This document shows, in pieces, positions 4,892 to 11,040 of a DNA stretch of 11,040 nucleotides. The notes under the pieces were generated by a model. It had not been told where the DNA came from. It saw only the letters and a program-made list of their open reading frames with translations, and ran no database searches. The translations under genes and the position numbers were made by a program. Origin of the DNA: RGIG2000 sp045612665 (lineage in GTDB: Bacteria > Bacillota > Clostridia > Oscillospirales > CAG-272); NCBI GenBank assembly GCA_045612665.1, contig JAZKZO010000005.1:1-11040 (forward strand), read 5' to 3'. Each line of letters opens with the position of its first letter. The first letter of the stretch is position 1.

Positions 4892-6199
4892 ATGTACGAA
4901 AGAGAAGAAGTATTAAAATATTTTAAGAGTGAGCGTGATTTTCTTGACACGACGGTTGAGGAAAACATTGAAAAATACCGAAAGGGCGATGCCTGCGTCA
5001 AAATAACGGACGAAAACGGCAACGCGCTCGCTAACACGGTAGTTAAAATTAAGCAAATTTCTCACGATTTCAAGTTTGGTGCTAACATATTTATGCTTGA
5101 CGAGCTTGAAACAAAGGAGAAAAACGATGCGTATAAGAGCGCCTTTAAGAGCGTTTTCAATATGGCAACCCTTCCGTTCTATTGGGCAAGCCTTGAGCCT
5201 GAAAAGGGCAAATTAAGATACGAAATTGGCTCGGAGCCGTATTACAGACGCCCGCCTATCGACCTTTGCATGAAATTTTGCGAGGAAAACGGAATTGAGC
5301 CACGCGAGCACGCCTTGGCATACGAGCATCATTTCCCGAGGTGGCTATCCGATTTAGAGGTTGAAGAGATTAAGGATGCGCTTGAAAATAGATACAAGGA
5401 AATTGCCAAAAGATACGCACATAAAATCCCTACAATTGAGGTAACAAACGAAATGCTTTGGAACCATAGGGTTACAAAATTTTATGACGAAAACGACTAC
5501 GTGGAATGGTGCTTTAAGCTAGCCGAAAAGTATTTTCCTAATAATCAGCTAGTTATAAACGAATATACCGATGCTTTTTGGGGCGCAAACTGCCGTTCGA
5601 CCGACAGCTATTACGCATACACCGAATCAAGTATGCTAAAGGGCGCTAGGATTGATGCCATAGGAGCGCAGTTCCATATGTTTGAAAGCAGAGAGTCCGA
5701 AATAGCTAAATCAAGCTATCTTTATAATCCCAAATCCCTTTACGACCATATGAATTTGTACTCTAATTTGTCAAAGCATTTACAGGTAACCGAGATTACA
5801 ATTCCCGCTTACTCAAATGATGAAAAGGACGAGGAAATCCAAGCGGAAATTATCAAAAATCTATACAGGGTGTGGTTTTCTCATCCTGCAATGGAGCAAA
5901 TCATCTATTGGAATTTGGTTGACGGCTACGCTTACGTCGATAATCCAACTCCTGAGGCCATAAGATGGTCGCAGGGGAATATGAGCGTTGGCGAAAACGT
6001 GTATTATGGTGGACTCCTTCGCTTCGACCTCTCGCCAAAGCCTGCTTATTATGCGATAAAGGACCTGATAACAAAGGAATGGCACACTGAGCTCGAGGTT
6101 GAAACCGACGAAAACGGTTACGCGCGCTTCCGTGGCTTCTATGGCGATTACGAGGCGAGCGCACCTAACGCGAAAATGTGTTTTTCAATAAGAAAATAA
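4892..6199 (+). CDS. GH10 endo-1,4-beta-xylanase-type enzyme, intracellular
   Basis: This 435-residue protein would cut beta-1,4-xylan or xylo-oligosaccharides with retention of configuration. Residues about 33-65 are the short N-terminal beta segment often found in GH10 proteins (CVKITDENGNALANTVV, then HDFKFGANIF). The barrel follows: FYWASLEPEKG (W98), REHALAYEHHFPRWL, acid/base E187 in IEVTNEMLW, LVINEY, IGAQFHMF, and nucleophile E301 in LQVTEITIP. The end of the barrel has YWNLVDG. Residues 398-435 form a C-terminal beta appendage (DENGYARFRGFYGDY). There is no signal peptide, so the substrates should be imported oligosaccharides rather than polymeric xylan. The start is ATG 4892, five bases after GAGGTG. 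It is followed closely by a kinase with its own promoter. Confidence 0.88.
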   Translation: MYEREEVLKYFKSERDFLDTTVEENIEKYRKGDACVKITDENGNALANTVVKIKQISHDFKFGANIFMLDELETKEKNDAYKSAFKSVFNMATLPFYWASLEPEKGKLRYEIGSEPYYRRPPIDLCMKFCEENGIEPREHALAYEHHFPRWLSDLEVEEIKDALENRYKEIAKRYAHKIPTIEVTNEMLWNHRVTKFYDENDYVEWCFKLAEKYFPNNQLVINEYTDAFWGANCRSTDSYYAYTESSMLKGARIDAIGAQFHMFESRESEIAKSSYLYNPKSLYDHMNLYSNLSKHLQVTEITIPAYSNDEKDEEIQAEIIKNLYRVWFSHPAMEQIIYWNLVDGYAYVDNPTPEAIRWSQGNMSVGENVYYGGLLRFDLSPKPAYYAIKDLITKEWHTELEVETDENGYARFRGFYGDYEASAPNAKMCFSIRK

Positions 6200-6228
6200 T
6201 TGAAATATACCTTAGAATATGTTACAAT
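6200..6228 (+). promoter_or_regulatory. Sigma-A promoter of the sugar kinase
   Basis: TTGAAA at 6200-6205 begins directly after the GH10 stop codon. TACAAT at 6223-6228 follows after 17 bases and carries an extended -10 TGT. The kinase can thus be expressed apart from the two glycosidases, although no terminator blocks read-through from them. Confidence 0.7.
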
Positions 6229-6257
6229 AATAGAAAGCTTACTTTTTGGAGGTAATT

Positions 6258-7793
6258 ATGAAAAAGGTACTTGGAATTGAGCTTGGCTCAACAAGAATAA
6301 AATCGGTATTAGTTGACGAAAGCGGTGCGGTTATCGCACAGGGCGCGCACGACTGGGAGAATAAGCTTGAAAACGGCTTTTGGACATACTCCCTTGACGA
6401 TGTGTGGAACGGTCTTCGCGCTTCCTATAAATCTCTTTGCGAGGATTACGGTAGCCCTATCGAAAATCTTGACAGCATCGGAATTTCGGCAATGATGCAC
6501 GGATATCTCGCGTTTGATAAGGACGACAATTTACTCGTTCCGTTTAGAACCTGGAGAAATACAACAACCGCACAGGCGTCCGAGGAGCTCACACGTGAGC
6601 TTGGATTTAATATGCCTCAAAGATGGAGTGGCACTCACTTCTATCAGGCAGTTTTGAACGGTGAGGCGCATGTAGGACAGGTTACATTCCTTACAACTCT
6701 TGCAGGCTACGTTCACTTTATGCTTACAGGTGAAAGAGTTCTCGGTATAGGCGACGCAGCGGGAATGTTCCCAATCAAGGACGGCGATTACGATAAGGAT
6801 AGAATTGCAATCTTCAATTCACTTCTTGCAAAGCACGGAGTCAACGCAGACCTTGGCGCACTCCTTCCAAAGGCTCTTAATGCAGGTGAATTTGCAGGAA
6901 AGCTAACCGAGGACGGTGCAAAATTGCTCGACCCAACAGGCACACTTAAGGCAGGCGCAATCCTTTGCCCACCTGAGGGAGATGCAGGCACGGGAATGGT
7001 TGCAACAAACGCAGTTAAGGTACGCACAGGTAACGTTTCGGCAGGAACATCGGCCTTTGCTATGGTAGTTTTGGAAAAGCCACTTTCAAGAGTTAATTCA
7101 ATGATTGACATTGTGGCAACACCGTCGGGCGATACCGTTGCAATGGTACACGCAAACAACTTTACATCAGAAATCAACGCTTGGGCAAATCTCTTTGATG
7201 AGCTTCTTAATATGGCAGGCGTTTCGATGAAGAAGGGCAAGCTTTACGATATGATGTATGAGGTAAGCGCAAATAGCGATGACGACCTCGGTGGACTCGT
7301 TGGCTATAACTTCCTCTCGGGCGAGCCTATTGTTGATTTGGAAACGGGTATTCCACTCGTTGCAAGAATGCCAAGCGGTAAGCTCACCTTTGCAAACTTT
7401 ATGCAAATGCAACTATATAGCGCACTCGGTGCTATGAGCATCGGTATGGAAATCCTTGCCGAGGAAAAGGTACAAATCGAGGCGATTTGTGGGCACGGTG
7501 GCTTCTTTAAGACTCCGTTTATCGGTGCAAACGCAATGAGCGCAGCGCTCGGTGCACCTATTACCGTTATGAAAAACGCAGGAGAGGGCGGAGCTTGGGG
7601 AGTTGCTCTCTTGGCTTTGTTCGCAACACTTGAAAATACAACTCTTGGAGAATTTCTTGATAAGCTCTTTGAAAGCGCAGAGAAGGAAACAACCGTGGCT
7701 TCCGACGCTGAAAAGGCAAAGTTTGCCCGCTTTATGAAGTCATATAAGGCAGGCCTCGCAGTTGAAAAATGCGCAACCGAAATATTTAACTAA
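6258..7793 (+). CDS. FGGY-family carbohydrate kinase, xylulokinase-like
   Basis: This 511-residue cytoplasmic ATP-dependent sugar kinase has the two actin-like domains of the FGGY family. Residue numbers follow ATG 6258. The phosphate-1 loop is GIELGSTRIKS (6-16). The catalytic base is probably D242 in PPEGDAGTGMVATNA. The phosphate-2 loop is GNVSAGTSAFAMV (258-270). The adenosine-binding segment is GHGGFFKTPFIGANAMSAAL, followed by GEGGAWGVALLA (443-454). In this context D-xylulose is the natural guess as substrate. However, the sugar-side motif reads FRTWRNTTT rather than the usual W-x-D-x-R of xylulokinases, so a related ketose or pentitol is possible. The start is ATG 6258, five bases after GGAGG (6248-6252); an in-frame TTG at 6246 overlaps that site and is rejected. 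A UUCG-loop terminator follows. Confidence 0.85.
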   Translation: MKKVLGIELGSTRIKSVLVDESGAVIAQGAHDWENKLENGFWTYSLDDVWNGLRASYKSLCEDYGSPIENLDSIGISAMMHGYLAFDKDDNLLVPFRTWRNTTTAQASEELTRELGFNMPQRWSGTHFYQAVLNGEAHVGQVTFLTTLAGYVHFMLTGERVLGIGDAAGMFPIKDGDYDKDRIAIFNSLLAKHGVNADLGALLPKALNAGEFAGKLTEDGAKLLDPTGTLKAGAILCPPEGDAGTGMVATNAVKVRTGNVSAGTSAFAMVVLEKPLSRVNSMIDIVATPSGDTVAMVHANNFTSEINAWANLFDELLNMAGVSMKKGKLYDMMYEVSANSDDDLGGLVGYNFLSGEPIVDLETGIPLVARMPSGKLTFANFMQMQLYSALGAMSIGMEILAEEKVQIEAICGHGGFFKTPFIGANAMSAALGAPITVMKNAGEGGAWGVALLALFATLENTTLGEFLDKLFESAEKETTVASDAEKAKFARFMKSYKAGLAVEKCATEIFN

Positions 7794-7796
7794 AAG

Positions 7797-7822
7797 AAAA
7801 AGGCACTTTCGAGTGCCTTTTT
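7797..7822 (+). terminator. Rho-independent terminator with UUCG loop, end of glycan cluster
   Basis: AAAAAGGCACT (7797-7807) and AGTGCCTTTTT (7812-7822) pair perfectly over 11 bp around TTCG. It lies three bases after the kinase stop. Confidence 0.92.
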
Positions 7823-7859
7823 GATTTTGTGAACAAATTGTTAAATTTTAAGGAAAATA

Positions 7860-7888
7860 TTTACAAGTCATACTAAGTATGATATAAT
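7860..7888 (+). promoter_or_regulatory. Promoter of the protease-lipoprotein operon
   Basis: TTTACA at 7860-7865 and a perfect TATAAT at 7883-7888 are 17 bases apart, with an extended -10 TGA. The expected start is near 7895, giving an unusually long leader of about 170 bases before the protease ATG at 8065. Confidence 0.82.
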
Positions 7889-7920
7889 GAAATTGAGCAA
7901 AACATACAAAAAGGTATGTT
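7868..7920 (+). promoter_or_regulatory. Two CATAC/GTATG inverted repeats: candidate operators
   Basis: TCATACT-A-AGTATGA (7868-7882) is a perfect 15-base palindrome that fills the space between the -35 and -10 boxes almost exactly. AACATAC (7901-7907) and GTATGTT (7914-7920) form a second inverted repeat with the same half-site but a 6-base centre, just after the predicted transcription start. Two sites with one half-site around a promoter fit binding by a dimeric repressor. The second could equally be an RNA hairpin. No regulator gene is in the window. Confidence 0.5.
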
Positions 7921-7943
7921 ATTTTCGAGATTGTTTTGTGCAA

Positions 7944-7973
7944 TATAATATATATTATAGGATTAAGGAGGTG
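7944..7973 (+). other. Leader elements: 16-base AT palindrome and orphan Shine-Dalgarno
   Basis: TATAATATATATTATA (7944-7959) is perfectly palindromic. Six bases later comes AAGGAGGTG (7965-7973), a nine-base match to the 16S anti-Shine-Dalgarno. No ATG, GTG or TTG lies at a usable distance after it; the next one in this stretch is a TTG about 20 bases away. The true protease ribosome binding site is AAAGGAG at 8051-8057. The rest of the leader up to 8050 shows only a small GAC-GAAA-GTC hairpin (8029-8038) and no coding sequence. Confidence 0.5.
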
Positions 7974-8064
7974 TACCGTTTTCAGATAGCTTTTGTTTCT
8001 TTTAATTTCATTCACCCATCAACAAAACGACGAAAGTCATAACATTAAGTAAAGGAGAAACATT

Positions 8065-10695
8065 ATGAAGAAAATGTTTTCAATCCTGCTTGTTACGTTA
8101 ATGCTACTTTCGCCATTTGCAATGTGTGTAAATGCCGAGAGCGTAACGGAACAGGCAGTACAAGTTAAAGACACAAACGAACAAAAAATAACATCTGATT
8201 TACAGGCACATCTTGATACAGTAGACGATGACGAATATGTTCCCGTCTATGTGTGGTTAAACGATTATGGAGAGGATATGCTTTATGAGGTTCTCTCTCA
8301 AAGACTCGGTAAGAGTATAACAGCCGATACCGAGGAAGCGTATATACAAGAAAAGATAGAGGTAAAGGAAAAGCTTCTATCCAAGGGGCTTGAAAACCTT
8401 GCAAAGGCAAACGAATATAAGTTGCAGTCAATGTCGCAGGGAGTAATGGATATAAGAAACCTTACAGGCAATACCTTTAAGGCGCAAGCAAATCTTTCGG
8501 GTATAATGACGGACGAGGAAATAGATACCTGTATTGAAAGCGATATGACCTCGAGCGAAATTATCGAGTTGTCCGAAAGAAATCAATTCTTGTCTGACTA
8601 CCGTCAGTCAAGAAAAACAGTAAACACAGCCGTAAATACCACATTCTATAACTCTCTCGACCTCGATAAATGCAGAAATGTTTATCTTGATCCACTCCTT
8701 TGCAGAGTAACTATGGAGTGCAAAAAATCATACGTTGATGATATGGAGAGGTTTCCCGTAGTTTTTACGATCGAATATCGCAACCCAAATATCATAAGAG
8801 AAACTGTGTCATTTTCTACACACGATGATTATAACGTTGATAACCAAGGCTATTATATGACTCCACACGACACTCTCGGGTATAATGGAGCAGGCATAAG
8901 AATAGGCGTGTTAGAAACTCAAAATTACTTAGGCCAAACCGATGCGGCTGGAGATCCGATTCCTGATGGCCTTTGCATTGATTTGTCAAACCCTCACTTA
9001 GCTAACAGAGGAATAATTACGGATGTTGTCGGCGGACCCGTCGGGAAGCATGTCAGTTCCGTCTTGTCCGTTCTTGCTGGTTCTCCCGTTACCGTGAATG
9101 GAGTTACCTATCAAGGCATAGCAACAGGAGCGACCATATATTACACAAGCGAGTATGGCGATCCTTCTCATTTTGCATACGAGCTTGCTTTCGAATGGTT
9201 TATTGACAACAATGTATCGGTAGTAAACATCTCATGGGGAGGTTTTTACTATTACGAAAACGAAGATGGAACCAAAAATTATATTTGGGGTCATAACACC
9301 ATAGACAAATTGACCGATATGTATATAGCGCAGTATCGCATAAGCGTTGTAGTTGCTGCCGGTAATAGATATTCGAACGAAAACATTTCAATTAGCGACC
9401 GTTTAAATATATCTAATCCTGCAAGCTCTTATAACGCAATCACCGTCGGAAATGTTTCTAATCTGAAATATGCCGATCAATATAGTTTGTCAAATGACAG
9501 CTGTTATGCAGAAGCGGATTACGCTACAAACAAACCGGACATCTCAATGTTCGGCTCTAATTTCCACATGTATACAAACCAAAACGGTCAGCATATAGAT
9601 ACAAATATTGGTTCGGGCACCTCGTATTCTGCTCCTATTGTAACAGCAACTGTCGCCCTTATGATGCAAGCGAATCCAGAATTGTTGTTTAATCCGGACA
9701 CTGTAAAGGCATTATTATTGAACTCTGCAGATGAAACCGCAATACAGGCAGGTTCGTCCGGAACAAGTAATCTAACTTATGAAATATTAGACTCTAACAA
9801 AATTTCTGGTGTTTCGGCAGTGCCAAAAGAGAAATCCGGAGCAGGGCTTTTAAGTATAAAAGCAGCCATAAGAATGGCTCAAGGAGGGGTATATTATCCA
9901 CTAGTTTTTAGCTATTCGCATTATTTCACAACCGAAGAATATATTTTCGACCCCGGAACAACGCTTGAAATTACATTAGTATACGAAAATAATACCAACA
10001 ACATTTTAGGAACGCGTGCATATTTGAACAATCTTGACATTCAAATAATAGATTCAAACGACAACGTTATTATGCAATCTACCGATGAAATCAACAACGT
10101 AGAAGCGTTTAAAGTAACCATCGCCACCGGCGGATGGTACAGGTTTAAAATAGTTGCTGATATGAACGATCAAAATGTTATAATTGATGACGACGAGGTA
10201 GGAAGTGAAATCGAGAACAATAACGAATATCTTCCTATTGATCTTTATGCAACGTTTACATTTTCTTGTGCTTGTAAGGAAAAGGTGATTATTCAAACTG
10301 ATTGTCAGCAAGAGTTTGCTCACCGTATGATTTGCGACGCATGTGGTCCGTTTGCTATAGAGCCACTCGATACCACATCAAGAGATATTACATTATCTAA
10401 TGGAATACAGGTTTACTTTGGAATGTTGTATTTATTCGAACGTGGCAATAGAGATGCTCGAGATCTTATGTGCGAGATCGTTGTTTCCGCCTTTTCCGAT
10501 CCATCAAGTGGAAATATAGCTGTTCAAAGCTCGCAGTTGACAAATATGATAACAACCCCAAACGTAACGGGAGAAACGAGGGAATATTATTACTCCATAA
10601 CATTTGTGCAGAACGGAAAGACACAAACAATTTATATGAACAAGATAACAGTCGTCATTGACTATTTTGCTAAAACTGTAACTATATTATATTAG
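8065..10695 (+). CDS. Secreted subtilisin-family (S8) serine protease, divergent
   Basis: This is an 876-residue preproprotein. Residues 1-24 are a signal peptide (MKKMFSILLVTLMLLSPFAM, then CVNA before ESV). Residues about 30-265 form a long, charged N-terminal region that probably acts as the propeptide. The S8 catalytic domain spans about 268-610. The Asp-site motif reads IGVLETQNY, with E284 in place of the usual Asp. The His motif is HVSSVLSVLAG (H329), followed by the GIATGATIY strand. The oxyanion Asn is N434 in VVAAGN. Ser520 is in GTSYSAPIVTATVALM. Residues about 615-735 look like a beta-sandwich. A Cys/His cluster follows (C735, C737, C747, H753, C757, C760), then a tail with no recognised domain. 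No LPXTG or C-terminal membrane anchor is seen, so it is probably released or loosely attached. ATG 8065 is seven bases after AAAGGAG. The lipoprotein gene starts 12 bases after its stop. Confidence 0.85.
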   Translation: MKKMFSILLVTLMLLSPFAMCVNAESVTEQAVQVKDTNEQKITSDLQAHLDTVDDDEYVPVYVWLNDYGEDMLYEVLSQRLGKSITADTEEAYIQEKIEVKEKLLSKGLENLAKANEYKLQSMSQGVMDIRNLTGNTFKAQANLSGIMTDEEIDTCIESDMTSSEIIELSERNQFLSDYRQSRKTVNTAVNTTFYNSLDLDKCRNVYLDPLLCRVTMECKKSYVDDMERFPVVFTIEYRNPNIIRETVSFSTHDDYNVDNQGYYMTPHDTLGYNGAGIRIGVLETQNYLGQTDAAGDPIPDGLCIDLSNPHLANRGIITDVVGGPVGKHVSSVLSVLAGSPVTVNGVTYQGIATGATIYYTSEYGDPSHFAYELAFEWFIDNNVSVVNISWGGFYYYENEDGTKNYIWGHNTIDKLTDMYIAQYRISVVVAAGNRYSNENISISDRLNISNPASSYNAITVGNVSNLKYADQYSLSNDSCYAEADYATNKPDISMFGSNFHMYTNQNGQHIDTNIGSGTSYSAPIVTATVALMMQANPELLFNPDTVKALLLNSADETAIQAGSSGTSNLTYEILDSNKISGVSAVPKEKSGAGLLSIKAAIRMAQGGVYYPLVFSYSHYFTTEEYIFDPGTTLEITLVYENNTNNILGTRAYLNNLDIQIIDSNDNVIMQSTDEINNVEAFKVTIATGGWYRFKIVADMNDQNVIIDDDEVGSEIENNNEYLPIDLYATFTFSCACKEKVIIQTDCQQEFAHRMICDACGPFAIEPLDTTSRDITLSNGIQVYFGMLYLFERGNRDARDLMCEIVVSAFSDPSSGNIAVQSSQLTNMITTPNVTGETREYYYSITFVQNGKTQTIYMNKITVVIDYFAKTVTILY

Positions 10696-10707
10696 CGAGG
10701 TGATTAC

Positions 10708-11040
10708 ATGAAAAAACTACTAGCTTTATTGCTTGCAATGATTTTATGCCTTGGAGCGCTTGTTGCGTGCGACACACCCGAGGAGTCGAGTAGTTCCTCG
10801 AGCGAGGAACAGTCGTCCGAGGAAAGTGCTTTTTCAAGCATCAAAGGAAGCACCAGCTTCTACTATCGCGAATATTACGCAGAAGTGGTTAATACTGCTG
10901 TCAAGGAAAGCATTCAATTTGTAACGACCTATGACGAATATCTATCAATTAGAAACGAAACGGCTTTAAGCTACAAATTTTCAAGACTTTCCGAAGCCGC
11001 ATTTGAAAACTCCTACGTATTTTACGTTGTTCGAATGAAC
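10708..11040 (+). CDS. Lipoprotein with Ser/Glu-rich linker (3' end outside window)
   Basis: The first 111 residues are visible and the frame stays open to the right edge. MKKLLALLLAMILCLGALVAC is a classic lipoprotein signal with lipobox LVAC, and C21 is the lipid-bearing cysteine, so the protein should sit on the outer face of the membrane. Residues about 25-43 are a low-complexity Ser/Glu linker (SSSSSSEEQSSEES). From about 50 a folded domain begins (STSFYYREYYAEVVNTAV, then YDEYLSIRNE). No family is recognised. ATG 10708 follows GAGGTG (10697-10702) by five bases. The 12-base gap after the protease stop implies one operon, and a linked surface role is inferred. Confidence 0.88.
   Translation, partial: MKKLLALLLAMILCLGALVACDTPEESSSSSSEEQSSEESAFSSIKGSTSFYYREYYAEVVNTAVKESIQFVTTYDEYLSIRNETALSYKFSRLSEAAFENSYVFYVVRMN

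Noticed and set aside
6788..7240. 150-codon open frame on the minus strand
   Set aside because: It lies wholly inside the FGGY kinase on the opposite strand, has no ribosome binding site, and its protein shows no recognisable domain.
9040..9070. Loss of the catalytic His in the S8 protease (VGKHV aligned to HGTHV)
   Set aside because: Aligning by the following hydrophobic run and final AG places H329 of HVSSVLSVLAG on the catalytic His, so only the Asp position is changed.
10794..10809. Inverted repeat TTCCTCG-AG-CGAGGAA
   Set aside because: It falls within the Ser/Glu-rich coding linker, where TCG/TCC and GAG/GAA codons create such symmetry by chance.

Overview
The window looks like a low-GC, Gram-positive gut-type chromosome, most likely an anaerobic member of the Clostridia. 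The signs are strong GGAGG/GAGGTG ribosome binding sites, sigma-A promoters with TTGACA and TATAAT boxes, hairpin-plus-T-tract terminators, tRNAs with encoded CCA, intracellular plant-glycan enzymes, and an S8 protease followed by a Ser/Glu-rich lipoprotein. The species cannot be named from the sequence.

Layout: (1) 2-113 is the last 25 codons of an unidentified gene and its terminator. (2) 207-1106 encodes a cytoplasmic protein with two TerB-like helical repeats and a C-terminal BRCT domain, behind a near-consensus promoter. (3) 1107-2098 holds no protein gene. It contains divergent tRNA-Ser(GCU) (minus) and tRNA-Arg(ACG) (plus) genes with back-to-back promoters, followed on each side by unusual repeated modules. 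A module has a tRNA 3' end, a very long bidirectional terminator hairpin, an antisense copy of the tRNA T-arm, and then short perfect hairpins. (4) 2131-2883 is a seven-helix YwaF/TIGR02206-like membrane protein. (5) 3070-7793 is a glycan-use cluster: a GH36-type glycosidase, a GH10 xylanase-type enzyme and an FGGY sugar kinase. None of the three has a signal peptide, so the likely picture is that imported oligosaccharides are cut inside the cell and a released sugar is phosphorylated. No transporter lies in the window. (6) 7860-8064 is a regulatory leader with a palindrome exactly filling a promoter spacer, a second inverted repeat with the same half-site, an AT palindrome and an orphan Shine-Dalgarno sequence. 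(7) 8065-10695 is a secreted subtilisin-family protein with Glu at the usual Asp position. Twelve bases later a lipoprotein gene begins and runs off the end.

The best candidate for something undescribed is the tRNA-flanking module array. Two modules on opposite strands, one beside each tRNA, share conserved blocks. Between the blocks is a hairpin whose sequence differs but whose pairing is kept. The antisense T-arm matches the adjacent tRNA in at least two modules. This could be a recurrent structured element, a mobile or attachment-site array, or decayed convergent tRNAs. Deciding needs a genome-wide comparison that cannot be done here.
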